Assembly (NCBI GenBank): GCA_922989275.2
Contig: OV277858.1
Span: forward strand, 103,402,794-103,466,793
DNA from: Gari tellinella
Lineage: Eukaryota; Mollusca; Bivalvia; Cardiida; Psammobiidae
Reading direction: 5' to 3'
DNA length: 64,000 bases
Each line of letters starts with the position of its first letter. Within the stretch, counting starts at the first letter, position 1. This document shows positions 44,330 through 56,239 of the stretch, piece by piece. The position numbers were made by a program, and so were the translations under genes. The notes beneath the pieces are model-generated. The model had not been told where the DNA came from, searched no databases, and saw only the letters and a list, made by a program, of their open reading frames with translations.

Positions 44330-47300
44330 GGTGTATAATGTTTAAACCCCTCATCGCTAAATTGTATTCTCTGTTTTTAAGATATTGCCTGAACTATTAT
44401 TTCAATAAGTTCTGCCAAAGAAATATCGATACTGGTATCAAACAGTTTTGGATCCTGATCAGACACTGCGTTACGTCATCTTTAGACGCCTATGACGTAA
44501 CGTCAAAAACTGTGGCCCCCGAAGAAAATCACTCCCACGGCGCTTCTTTCGTTTTTTTAAAGTATGTAAAGCTTGAAAAGTATATAAGTATTATATACCA
44601 AAATAAAGATCAAAACTTGCTGAATACAGTGATGATATAATATTTTAGAAATATACATTAATTTTTCAAAATCAGTCGTCATTATCAGCGCCGATCATTA
44701 AAAAATCAAATGTCCCACGTTACAATTGCGGTCCGCGGAGTCAGAAAAAACGCCTGGTATCCGTTTAAAAGTAAGAAAAATACGCACATCTTGTCTGTAA
44801 CGTTGACTGAATGTCATTTCTGGTTTCAACATCCATTTTTTTCAAAATCCTACGTTAGAAGCGCTTGAAACGAGAATTATTCAAACGGAAGAAATGTGTC
44901 CCAATTTCCCGAAAAAATGTCAGTATTTGTTTTTGCCTGATTACTGACATTGAAAGGATTGATAAAATTAAATTATATTTGCAGGAAAAGATACGTTTTT
45001 TCTACTGTTCTGAAAAATATTATTGTTTTAACAAAAACACAGCAGGTGCCTTTTTATTCCTTAAAATGAATTGTCTAGTAAAATGTCCCAAAGTTAAAAA
45101 TAACGTCATTTTTTCAAGTTCCGAAAAAGTAGCGTTATTTTTTCAAAACAATAATGGACTTTAGAAAAATAAAAATTACATAGAAAAAATACGTTTTTTC
45201 TATTATTTTCAAATTAATTTTCGTTTTTACATAACCGCTTCATGTATCGTTTTAGTCCCTAAATGGAATTGTCTAGTAAAATGTCCCAAAGTTCCAAAAT
45301 AACGTCATTGTTATTCCATATTTACAAATGCATAAAGCTAGCGTTGAATTTGAAAAACAAAAAATAGTGTAAGCGAGAAAAGAGTTACATAGAAGCAACA
45401 AGAATATTTGACGGTTTTCAAGCATATATTTGCTTTAAAAAATCTGCTTAATCATAGTTTTTAATTCGTAAAATGAAATATGCAGTAAAATGTCCCCAAA
45501 CGTCACGCTGCGTAAATAACGTCACGCACATTCAATTTCCACGACGGTCCTGCATTGAATTTTCAAAGCAAGCACGGTTAAAAGCCAAAATCAAATCGTA
45601 AAAACTCAGTTAAACACCTTCATTATAATTACCTTGAACATTTTTATTGTTCTTTGCTTCTTGTGCAATTTATATTTTGCAAATGGAAGTATACGTGTCT
45701 CTACAGAAGCAGAATTATAGTAACACCCGAAATATCGCGTGTACATGTATAAAATATAAATAACATTTTTTTATTGACTAGTTCTACAACTCTGGATCCA
45801 ACTTCGAGTGAATTTCAATACATGTATATAAAACGTAGCAAACCGTGTAAACAAAGATACGTTACCTCATTGAAATGCCGCAACTGATATCGGTCTGCAT
45901 GGGTCCAGATAACATGGCGCGTATGGTACCCATGAATTGTAAACAATGCAGACCTTGATCAGACACCGCATTTTCATACAGATGTTGACCAGAGTATAGA
46001 CTGATTGTCATATTCTGTATTCTAAACAGATGTACTTATTTACTGTAGGCCTATGCACAACTGCTTACAGTCAACAAACCAAACTCTTTTTTTCCTCTTT
46101 TATTTCAAGTCTCGACAGCCTTTTCATTTTGACAAGTGTACCTGTCGTTGGCGGAAACCAACCCTACTACCAATCTGATGGTCAATATTGATTTTAATGG
46201 GAAAAGTGGTGTCATAGTTGACGTCACCAGTATTTGTATATTTACGTCATCAACGAAAAAAACCACGATAAATATTATGTATGTATTAGTTATAGTTCAT
46301 TTTTTGAAAATTATGCAATATAACCTGGAGCGGCCGTAGGGAGCGAACAGTTTATGTTGTATAATTTTCAAACAAATGAACTATAACTGATTTACCGTTT
46401 GCCTCAAATATGGCACGTAGGCTAGTGTATGACAGTTACCGTTCAACCTACTTTACCTATACTAAGTTATCGCTCAACCCAAATTACCGCTCGACCTAGT
46501 TTGTCAGCCAATAAAAGGGCTTTATTTCGGAGGGCGGTGCTTTGTATTTTCGGAAGCCGGCGAGTTCCATTTTACACATGACGTCACACGAAAAACAAGA
46601 AAATCGACCTGGAACCATGTACGCGTGTACGGCTCGCTGTATGCTTTTCCATTTAGAATGAGCTAGCGAGTCACCCAAATGGAATTTAAAAATAGATTCA
46701 ATTGAGGACGATTTTTATTTGTGTTCCGACAGTAAAGTGTTAAAAACTGGCGTGAACGAGCTGCTGTGGACAGGTGTGACATGAAAATGCTTGATCAGTT
46801 GATCTGCTAAAAAATAGTACCAAGCATTAAGCAGCACCTGGTCAACCAAGATTCGAGTCCTTTAACCCACTAATGGAGCCAAGCAATAATTGTTTTAAAG
46901 TCAGTTTAGAAAAAAACCCACAAATTATAGGGTTAAAACATCCTAAGTCGAGAGCATTCTTTGTTTTTAAATGACATTCGTCTGGACTGTGTTGTTTAGT
47001 GCATTATACTATAAATGACAAAAATGCCCATGACACCGAAGGGGTTGAAGACGGGTGGCTGTTTAACGCAAGATTTAAACGCTTATAAGAGCCTCTGTAT
47101 TGCTTGCCTTATGCATTGATAAAAAGCAACCGTATTTTAGTACAATATTGAAAATAAACACATTTCTTTCGAGAAGTTTTACAGTCAATACTGACAATAC
47201 CCACAAGTCGGCTGCTTAACCCTTTCAACCCAACTCTTATACAATGAACAATTCGAGTCTGGGCCATTTTTGTAATAGGAGATCTACGATGTGGTTCTAC

Positions 47301-47840
47301 AATGTTTGCTGTTGACAAGTGTAACGGGTACATTATAAATGACGAGTGTACTCGTCACCAAGGGTTCAATGAGTTAATGCAGGACATGATTAATGCAGAA
47401 AGGTAAATTCAGAGCGTTTCATATTAATTTCATTATGCACTAACTATAGTCTCCTGTCTACAGAAATATTTGATTTATTCGGGCCTCTTCATTGAAAGGC
47501 CGCAGTCCATAGGTTATACTGTAATTCCCAGCTGAGCGGTTGCTGTATGACGTAATGATGCGCTACGCTCCTCCTTAGCACGCGGTGTCCTTTGCCGGTT
47601 CATGACTTGTTTATTTCTCTGCCATACCCAAGTACAAAATTGAACGAATATGCGATATATTTTTTCATTTCTCGCTGAAATGGAGCCCTTTCATTGGCTG
47701 GCAATCTAGGGCAAACGGTAAATGTGTATAGGCGGCTTAGTTAATTAGCCTGGTATAGATCAAGTAGAACTGTATTTCAACGTCATGTGTAACGCCGTGG
47801 GTCAGGAGCTTTTGACGTTACGTCTATGCTAGTGAAAGGA
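44330..47840. mobile_element. Possible 3.3-kb element inserted into a core-alpha MITE
   Basis: A left half of core alpha ends at 44470 (GGATCCTGATCAGACACTGC). It is followed by TATGACGTAACGTCAAAAAC, and near 47800 comes the complement-like GCTTTTGACGTTACGTCTAT, then GTGAAAGGATAA, which resembles the missing MITE end. Between them are: three degenerate repeats with AGTAAAATGTCCCAAAGTT at about 45080, 45275 and 45485; a worn core-alpha half at 45950; an inverted repeat at 46285-46325 / 46350-46392 (TTATAGTTCATTT); and no clear reading frame. The bounds are inferred from short matches. Confidence 0.35.
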
Positions 47841-49440
47841 TAACATTTAGGCATGTCAGGCGACATTCAAATTATGAAATGTCAGAGGGTAGAATTAGGA
47901 TAAGAAAGAGTGGGCGAGTTTAATGTTGAAAAAATAACCACAGTACACACAATAAATATCTCGTTTATTACATGTATTAAAATGATAATGAAAACAATAT
48001 TTGAGACATACATGTACTATAGAGGAGGACACATTGTTTTACCAGTTTATTCGAAATTCAACACAAACGTAATGCAAGGAAATGTAAAATAACATTTTTT
48101 TTTTTTTATAAAAAAATAACATGTTTTGAAATGAAGACGGTATATATGATAATCCAAATATCACACATAGTTTGAAGCCGGGTTACTCCGAGTAACTTGT
48201 ACTCGGCTTGGCGTCTGATTTGACTCCAAACTCTTTGTAAAGATCACAATCCTCAAGGCTCGGAGTAGTACTTTATCCGAGACCAAGATCATAAAGCGTT
48301 CGAGTTAAGTATGAGATCGTTCTGCTAAAATCTGACCAATCATATGTTTGAGAACGATCTCAAGCCCAACTGAAATGCTTGGTTATCTCAAACTCAATTT
48401 ATTCAAGAGCACATGCGTTTATTTAAACAGAATAACGACTCCATTTACAGCTAACACAGTATGGTAATGGACCTTATGCAAAACGCAAACAATAAATAAA
48501 CTCAACATTTGCAACACCCTTTATACACGTATAACATTTTCCTCTCTGAAACTTCAAATGAGTCATTCATGTTTCCAACTTAGTCAAGTCTATTTTTGAC
48601 CATCAAGGGTGGTAGTATTAAAATGTTTTGCAAAATTATATACAGTGCAGACCCTTATCAGAGGGCTCTATTAGGAGTCCTCTGGTCTTAGTATGCACTG
48701 TTTGCATAGGACAAGTGTACTCTTGATATATATATAGTTTGCAAGTATGTGTATATGCGTCATTATGGTTGTAAGGGATGATCTACTGATAAACTATTCC
48801 CGAACAGTTAAGAACAGAACTTCATTTATTACTCTCAGATCACATACATACATGTAGTACATGTAATCATATGAGGAATAAGAACGCATCATTTCCAACC
48901 AAGGTCAATGGTACTTCAAGAACTAATGTCAATTAACCACTCCAGTTTGGAAGCAGATAAGACACCGTATTCTCGGTGTCAGATCAGGCCTCAAACTGTT
49001 GGGTATTTAGATTAAAACAACATTTGCATAATTTGAAACATAACTGTCATTTTCTTTGCTCTTTTCATTGCTTCTGCTTTTTTGTTGTTGCGGTTAACCC
49101 TTTCAGTGACCAAGGCGAATCGACCAGGGCGAAGAGCAAACAGTTTAGATCAAGATCAGACACTGCCAAACGCCACGTCTACTCATGAAATCAAACTGTT
49201 TTGCACTGTCGTCAATATTTCTGCAGTCAAAACTTAAAAACAAAAGTCTTGTATTAACAAACACATCATATACAATGTACAATTTCTTAAATGATTCACC
49301 GGTTATAAAGAATGGGAGATTCAACAAGTGGCTGCTTTTCACACAGTAACGAATACAAAGGTAACTTTACATCGATGTTATATCCCCGTCTTCGTTGCCT
49401 TCTTCTGCTTATTGTGGGACAATCTCCTAAAAGAGCTTTT
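47841..49440. repeat. Intergenic stretch with several worn palindromes
   Basis: 48165-48240 is a worn core-alpha piece. 48250-48400 is an element with CTCGGAGTAGTACTTTATCC and ACCAATCATATGTTTGAGAA, related to 19320-19466 and 62330-62430. 48645-48725 (CAGACCCTTATCAGAGGGCT), 48940-49005 (AGTTTGGAAGCAGATAAGAC) and 49130-49210 are short palindromes. No gene. Confidence 0.5.
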
Positions 49441-49448
49441 GCATTACA

Positions 49449-49610
49449 TACAGTGGAGAAGACGTTATTCTTTTACCGTTTACATTAGAAAATGGCAGCT
49501 TTTTGACAATCAAGACTATTTATTTTGATCTGAGTGGCCAAATCTGGCTCTTAGCTGTTTGCAATGGAAATAATAGTTTATTGGGAAAAAATAACGTTTC
49601 CTCCGCTGTA
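49449..49610. repeat. Short CAGTGGAGAA-family MITE, core deleted
   Basis: TACAGTGGAGAAGACGTTAT to GTTTCCTCCGCTGTA, 162 bp, with only fragments of the central hairpin left. Confidence 0.65.
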
Positions 49611-49756
49611 TGTATTGCACTATGCTGATAGATGTCTAATTGATCGACAACGTTACCTATTTTAAGTTTATTTGAAGAAAAGATTCATTGTATCCCCAAA
49701 TCAGTAACACACATCAAAGATAATTTATCCTTTGTACTACTACTATACATCTGCCA

Positions 49757-51792
49757 TCAATTCTTGACAGTTAATATTTCAATACGAGTCCAATACGAGC
49801 CTAACGCCTCGCACACGGGGACTAAACAACACGTGCAACATGTTCCCCAAAACTTCTGCCACGTTCCGCACGTGATCGAGAAGCTCCTCAATGACGGGGT
49901 GATACAGAATACGTGTCTGAATGATAGAGCGGCGAACTGGCAGCCCCAATACATACCAATACACAGTCCACAGAAGAAGGTAAGAACATTATACCAGCAC
50001 GACTTGCACATATTATAGCAGAATGCATTGTTTTCCCAGACGCATCCAACGCTGTGTGTACCGTCAGGCTCAGCGAAAACATCTTCAAACCTGGACTGAA
50101 ATATAAATAGATGAATAAGGTATAGATGTATCTGAAGAAAGGATACATGCTGTAAGTTGTACTAATTACATGTATGTTGAAACCTTTTTTTTTCTTTTTT
50201 TAAACCAAACGGATTCTCTAAAGCCAGACGTATCAGAAAATGGAACAAAGTCCTCGGACTGATTTATTTATATACAGTGCTCACTCTCTACAACGACAAC
50301 CAATGGGAGACAAATATTGTGTGCGTTATTCGGAGGGAGTCGTTATAAGGTGGAAAATTGGCGTACATTTGCAAACAGCTTGAATCCAGATCAGACGCCG
50401 CGTAACGCGGCGTCTGATCTGGATTCAAGCTGTTTGTCACTCTTAATTGATTCATTTACTGTCAAAATTCCAACCATATCACTTTGAGCAAAACAGCAGA
50501 CGACAATTTTAAGCAGACGATATTGCAGTTGTGCACGCGTTAGACATAATTGTTCGTTTAGGCAACTGCGGCAAAGGTCGTTGTGGGAAGGGAGTCGTTG
50601 TTGGGAGGGAGCCGTTGTAGGGAGGGATCACTGTATTCTGCTTGATAGAGAAACATTCAATGAATACGTACAAATATAGAGATTTAACGGCACACGGTAG
50701 CTAAATGCAGGGCAACAGTTTCGTTTGCGTTTAAACGGGAAAGAATAACGCCTTCTTCACTGCATGTAAATTGTTTGACATTTTCATTATTGTGTGTGTC
50801 CGTTTACAACGTACACTACTTGAACAGTGGAGTAGGTAGGCGTTATTCTTTCCCGTTTACATACATGTACAAACGAAACGCAAACAAAATGCATGCTTCG
50901 TTACTTTGTAATAAATGGATCTACATGTAATTTATTCAGTGCAGCAATTGGTTAAATGCGTTTAAAGACGTAGCGTATCTATAACATAAAGGATTAAGGA
51001 AAAAGCAAACAATCCAAAACTGCGTTTAACCCTTAGCCGGCAACTCACGACTATAGCTCCATATGCAAACAGCTTGGGTCCGGATGAGACGCCGAGTAAC
51101 TCGGCGTCTCATCCGGATCCAAGCTGTTTGACACTCGTACAACATTTTCAGCAATTTTGAGCAACTTTGAAGCACTTTGAAACTTGAAGCAGACGAGAAA
51201 TATAGCAGACGACAATTTATTTGGCGGGCTAAGGGTTAATGGCCATTCTAAAACTGATTACTTCGGAGCATTATATAAACATGACAGCTTAATGATGGAC
51301 ATAAGAAATGCAGAAAGTCCCGTTACTGCATTACTTTTGTCATGCATTGGCTGCATTGGGCGCTCTACCATTATTTATATCAGTCGACAATACTTAGCCG
51401 GTCGGTTCATTGCTGATTGATGGGGGTAATGTGATCGCCGTTTTTGGGGGACTGTCTTTTATATGTTTATTCATGTTTTATTTCAGATCTAATTGTAGTT
51501 ATTTTGTCTCTTCACGATTTATAGGTACATATGTGTTATTTCATGTAAAGCGCTTTTGAACGCACAATCCCTGTGTGAAAAGAGCGCTATATAAATCTGG
51601 TATAATAATAATAATAATAATAATGCATTAAATAGTAGTTCATCTAAAGAGATCGCCATGGTACCCTTTACAAAGCCACTGAACACAGAATGAAAAACGA
51701 TTGTATATTTTACTACAGGTTTAAAGGATACGTACCCGTACATGTAGATTTAAATCGAACGGGTCCCGATTATCTAGATCGATCTGAACCAT
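49757..51792 (-). CDS. Cav-F: caveolin family protein, two exons
   Basis: Exon 1 is 51736-51792 (19 codons, MVQIDLDNRDPFDLNLHVR) with donor GTACGT; exon 2 is 49757-50095 (112 codons plus TGA) with acceptor TATTTATATTTCAG; phase 0; 131 residues. NRDPFDLN in exon 1 resembles the NRDPKNIN of vertebrate caveolin-3 (from memory), and the signature FEDVFAEPDG is the closest in this window to the canonical FEDVIAEPEG. The scaffolding equivalent is CVWENNAFCYNMCKSCWYN and the hairpin contains GLCIGMYWGCQFAALSFRHV. There are 14 cysteines, the fewest of the array, with two CC pairs in TCCTCC. Exon 2 is two codons longer than in the other genes, at the C-terminus (ILTVKN). The 1.6-kb intron holds MITEs. 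It is probably the least derived member here. Confidence 0.92.
50275..50640. repeat. MITE with CAGTGCTCCCTC-type ends in the Cav-F intron
   Basis: ACAGTGCTCACTCTCTACAA to GTAGGGAGGGATCACTGTA, with a perfect core-alpha hairpin (GATCAGACGCCGCGTAACGC). The best preserved copy of this family in the window. Confidence 0.85.
50710..51245. repeat. CAGTGGAGAA-family ends, then a GCCGGCAA-ended core-alpha MITE
   Basis: 50720-50766 is a right end and 50823-50895 a left end of CAGTGGAGAA-family elements. 51028-51240 has ends AACCCTTAGCCGGCAA and TTGGCGGGCTAAGGGTTAA around a perfect hairpin GATGAGACGCCGAGTAACTC. Confidence 0.7.
51420..51630. repeat. Retroposon-like tail with ATA/TAA microsatellite
   Basis: AAAGCGCTTTTGAACGCACA, then GAGCGCTATATAAATCTGGT, then (ATA)n at 51600-51625. 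The same tail, reversed, is in the 3' flanks of Cav-A and Cav-D. The microsatellite next to a conserved 3' end fits a SINE or LINE tail; the body is not recognised. Confidence 0.5.
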
Positions 51793-53560
51793 TTTGATTT
51801 CCTTCCTCCCTTCGTCGTTGACTATCCAGCTACTTGCTATCCACAGTCTAAGACATTATTGTGTCCTCCATGCACTAACCAAACGTTTTGAAACCGGCGT
51901 AGGGCACAACACTCAAACGGCAGTAGGGCATACATGTATACACCAATTTATTATCAAGTTGAGAACAAAAGATGTTAAGTTTTAGTTATTGTATGATCAA
52001 TGTGGATTTAATTATAGTAACCGGTATTGTTCTTGTCGTGCGAGGCTTAAACCTTGTGTTTTGTCTCAATGAAGTAATAGACAATCTTTTATTAACCTTT
52101 TCGGCACCGGAGTCGCATAAAGTTGACTTTGCAAACAGTTAAGATCCTGATCAGACGCCGCGAACGCGGCGTCTGATCAGGATCTAAACTGTTTGACACT
52201 GGTATCGACATTTTTAAGTCATGCTACATTGAATCATACTTTGAAAACGATCTTGCAAAACAAGAATTATGAAGCCGACGACAATAAAGCGGCAAAATGG
52301 TAAAAACCTCACGATTAATTTGGCGTCGAAAGGGTTAAGCAATTATTGTTTGAAGAAACACGAACCTTTTAAAAACCAATTTAAGACTTCATACAGGACA
52401 AAAGTAAAGCAGAAAGCTCCTATTAGAGCTTCCTGCTTTACATTTATCAAAGTAAGATGATAAGTGCACTTTTCAAAATTAATATTTCTTCTATTTACTC
52501 TATGGGTTTCCATCATTTATTCTACCATGACACGCGTTTTAGTCACTGTAAAAATAGAACAAGCTCATCGTGGTATACCTGGGACGTTTTACAACGCTCT
52601 TCCCTACCCCGCGCCTCCCGCGGTTAAATGACATGACGTGTTACGTAAAGACCATACACTTTTAACCAGTCATGTTACTGTAATTTCCCCATTTTTCTGT
52701 CTTGTTTCATGTTATGTTTGTTCTCTGCCAGATGGTGGGTCGATAAATGTATATTGTGTGTGCGAATTCTCTGCTGTACGTAAAGTTGCTGTTGGATGTT
52801 AGATTCTTGTAAAAACCGCGGGAGCAGTTATTCGGTCGAAAAACTGCATCCGCTGTGGAAATAATTCTGAAACATTTGATTTCCTTTCTAAATAATTTCT
52901 TGAAATCTGGTCATCTGGCCTTCGGCCTTCGTGGACAATTCCTGCGCATCACAACTCCCAACCGTTGTAAAATACCGTTTCACAACGGTAGAACATAGAT
53001 TATTTCTTAAATAAAAAGATTGTTAGTTCAAATATTCAAGGTTAAACACGTGTTTAATTTTTCGTTTTTTTTTCTTGTTTCGAATGAAGTAAAAATTGAT
53101 CGCTCAGGTACCCTTTGATTCCTTATCTGTTAAATACATCTCCTGACGACCTTTCGATCATAACGCCTTGCCAGACAATTTCCTTGCAAAAAGCATGGAT
53201 CTTATGGATATGTGGGTAGCAAAGAACCATTGAAGCTTCTCGTGTGAGCCCAACCTTTATATTTGATAGTTTGGTTAGAAATAACCATTGAAAATCACTA
53301 GAGCATGAGTATATTCTGAGCCTCACCAGGTAAATTGGCATGTGATGCATGCTTTGACAGTTAAAATTCACACCTATCCAGACAATGTGGGGGGTTGGGG
53401 GGGGGGGGGGGGTAGTTCATCAAAGGACTGAGGAAAAGTCTTTAAGGTGAGTGAACAAAATACAAATAACAAAGTAGCATATCTGGTAGAAGCACACTTT
53501 AATTCACGTCATTCATTGATGAGCATATTCATTAGGGACCCGATCGTCAACTAACCGTTA
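51793..53560. repeat. Region upstream of Cav-F: two MITEs and a G run
   Basis: 52090-52340 is a core-alpha element with ends ACCTTTTCGGCACCGGAGTC and GGCGTCGAAAGGGTTAA and hairpin GATCAGACGCCGCGAACGCG. 52385-52460 is a core-beta type hairpin (AAAGTAAAGCAGAAAGCTCC). A GGCCTTCGGCC palindrome lies near 52918 and a G tract at 53389-53412. The TATA/box block of Cav-A to D was not seen before Cav-F. No other gene. Confidence 0.5.
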
Positions 53561-55020
53561 CCCCTTCCAATGCCAATTGAGCAAACCTCACTTATGCAAA
53601 CATTTTTTATCAATACCAGACGCCGAGCAACTCGGCGTCTTATCTGAATCAAAACTGTTTTGATTTGACACTGATTTATATATATTTTGCTTACTATTGC
53701 TAAAAATCTAAAATTCGGAAACAAGGAGACTACAAGTTTTACAAAGATGATACAGGGCTGCCATTTCTCCGGATTTATTTTTTCCGATATCTTTGGATAT
53801 TTTTCCTAGGAGATGGTGGCTTAAAGCAGGCTGAAAGGAAAGCAGAATGTGCCTGAAGGCGCTTTCTGCTTTACTTTTAACCTTCTTTAAGATATCGCGC
53901 CTACAAAATAGAACAATTTGAAATCGTAGGATCATGATCAATTTATGGCAGCCCTGATTATATCTTGACAGAGAAAGGGTTAAAGGTCTTGGGGTCTATG
54001 GCCTAGACTCAGAGCGGAATTATTTCCATGACGACAGAAAACCGTCATTTCATACAGCCGTTCTAAGTCAAGCAAAACTAGATCGTCTAAGATGTTAATA
54101 TCATTAAAGGGGATTTACTGTATCGACAAAAAGTAGGAGTTTATAGGTTTTGATTTTAAAACATTTCAATCAGCCAATAAATACAAACAACAATCATTTA
54201 TACAGTAAAGTATGCAAACAGTGGCCTTTCAGTAAAGAATCATGGTGAATCTGCGTAGACAGATTACTGCTTAAAGCAGGACAAAAGTAATACACAAACA
54301 CCATACAGGTTTTGTGTGTATGCCACCTTTCTCCTACATTGAGCTGCCATATTTATATATTAACCCTTTCATGGTCAAATTTATCGCGAGGCTTTTACCC
54401 CTTCACCGCCATAGTGCTGTTTGCTTCAATATTGCTGTCTGCAATATCGTTTCAAAGTTAGATTTAAGGCAATATAACGGACGTCATTTAAAAACAAGTG
54501 GCAAACAGTTTTGATCCTAATCAGACGCCGCGTAACGCGGCATCTGATCAGGATCAAAATTGTTTGCAAATGCGCTTTAAGGCGTCATTGAGAGTGAAAG
54601 GGTTAAAATAAAGATAGCGGATTCATCTTCTGTTGAGTAGACACTGTAAACAGAATTTACTTAATAGTCAAAATTGTGCTATGTTGCTACAAAAAGTAAG
54701 GTGAACAATCAATATTTAACACATTCATTGCCTTACCCCGTAAGTACACTTGTTATTTGCAAACAATTTGGATCCTGTAACGCGGCGTCTGATCAGGATC
54801 CAAACTGTTTGACACTCATTTCAATATTTCTTCAGTCAAAATAGCAAAAAATAAAATTTGAGAAATAAGAACAGACGATAATTGTTTAAAATTGATGACG
54901 TCACGGCAAGTGAAGGGGTTATCTACAGACGACAGTTCACTGCAGGACACAAGTGAAGCACAAAACACATCAGAAAGGGATTTCTGCTTCACTTTTGTTC
55001 AATATTAAGCAGCAACCTTA
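53561..55020. repeat. Cluster of core-alpha and core-beta MITEs
   Basis: 53600-53670 core alpha (CAGACGCCGAGCAACTCGGC). 53740-53960 core beta (AAGCAGGCTGAAAGGAAAGC) with ends GGCTGCCATTT and GGCAGCCCT. 54365-54606 core alpha with CACCGCCATAGTGCTGT and GTCATTGAGAGTGAAAGGG ends. 54720-54920 core alpha with AACACATTCATTGCCTTACC and GTGAAGGGGTTA ends. 54950-55015 a hairpin CAAGTGAAGCACAAAAC. Confidence 0.6.
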
Positions 55021-55887
55021 CTTCAGAAACATCCTTGCCAATGCTCCAGATAAGGTGAGTTTTTCAAAAACTAACATTTTTTATTTCTGTATTGAACCAC
55101 AAGTCGAGTAGTAACACCATAGAATTTGGTGCTGATATGAGTGAGAAATGAAGGATATGTTCTGTTTACTCTCTCTTATCTAGAGCACTGACATGTTTCT
55201 CCGAATACAGAAAACTAAACACATGATTTTCCATAACCACTAAAACTTGCTTTAAGCAGTCACCTGCTTTAAACGCCTAATGATTAACACAAAGATGTGG
55301 TCGTAATAGAGAGAAATACTGTAAAACCGGTTTTATTCGCGAGAATATAATTTACGCGTTAATTCGCGAATGTCTCTAGTTTTGAAAATAGGTGACTTCT
55401 AAAAGCAGGTTGAAAGTTAAGCAGAATGTGCATTAATGCACTTTCTTATTTACTTTCAGCCTGCTTTAAGCTACTACCGCATGATGTCGCGAATTAATAC
55501 AAAATCATATTACGCGAAATTTTCATGACGCGAAAAATACCGTGGCTTGTTTTACAGTACTGTATTTTGAACTATTTTCCAATCTGTACTGTGGGGAAGA
55601 CGGACTTCTTTCCAGCTACATGTAAAGGTATTTGTGTTAAACAAACTTGCGAATAGTTTGGTGCCACACTCGACGCCGGGTAACTATGTGATTGATCAAG
55701 TTCATAACTGTTAACAAGATTGTAATAAATCGTTAACCGGTTTTAAATTGCACTACATTTGCATTTAATTTAGTTTAAATGGAAAAGAAAAAGGTCGTTC
55801 TTAATGTGACAGCCTGAAAAGCAGTATTTTTAATGAGTAGATAAAACAGGTTGCAATGTCCAGATCGTTCTTGCTCGTGTTTTATGT
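55021..55887. repeat. MITEs downstream of Cav-G
   Basis: 55040-55190 has TCCAGATAAGG-type ends. 55250-55325 is a right end with GGTCGTAATAGAGAG. 55320-55565 is a core-beta element with CTGTAAAACCGGTTTTATTC and TTGTTTTACAGTACTGTA ends. 55590-55800 is a worn CAGTGGAGAA-family element (GACGCCGGGTAAC). Confidence 0.55.
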
Positions 55888-56220
55888 CTATCCCTTCGTA
55901 ATCTTGATTTTACTGAGACACAGACCTAATGTCTCACACATTGGTCCATAATAACAGTCGATGCACATCATGTACATCTTTCGGCAGGGAATGCAACAGA
56001 TCGTACAGCTCCTGAAGCAAGGTGTAATACACCAAACGTGGCAAACGGCCATTCCGGCGTATTCACATCCCCAACCCATCGCGATGCATATTCCACAGAA
56101 GAAAGTGGACAGCTTATAGCAGCAGTTTCTCCAACAGATGAAACAGCTGTAGGCATTTTTCCAAACACAATCCATGGATCTGACCTCATCAGGCTCACCA
56201 ATGGTATCCTCCCAATCACA
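55888..56220 (-). CDS. Cav-G: caveolin family protein, exon 2
   Basis: 333 bp, 110 codons plus TAG, with acceptor TTCCATTGTAG directly before TGT GAT TGG (CDW), phase 0 as in the other members. The signature is WEDTIGEPDE. The scaffolding equivalent is DCVWKNAYSCFICWRNCCYK, the membrane hairpin contains GICIAMGWGCEYAG and CHVWC, and the tail ends LSKIKITKG. There are 20 cysteines, including NCC and ICC. It differs from Cav-H at only four residues by eye. Exon 1 was not found between this exon and Cav-H, about 4 kb, where no RDPxxLN motif with a donor is visible. It may use a diverged exon 1 or be an exon-only duplicate. Confidence 0.87.
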   Translation of the reverse strand, partial: CDWEDTIGEPDEVRSMDCVWKNAYSCFICWRNCCYKLSTFFCGICIAMGWGCEYAGMAVCHVWCITPCFRSCTICCIPCRKMYMMCIDCYYGPMCETLGLCLSKIKITKG

Positions 56221-56239
56221 CTACAATGGAAGAAAATAC

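Noticed and set aside
45893..45945. Candidate exon 1 for Cav-E (minus strand, MLSGPMQTDISCGISM followed by a GTAACG donor)
   Set aside because: It lacks the RDPxxLN motif and the phase does not fit the phase-0 acceptor of Cav-E exon 2.
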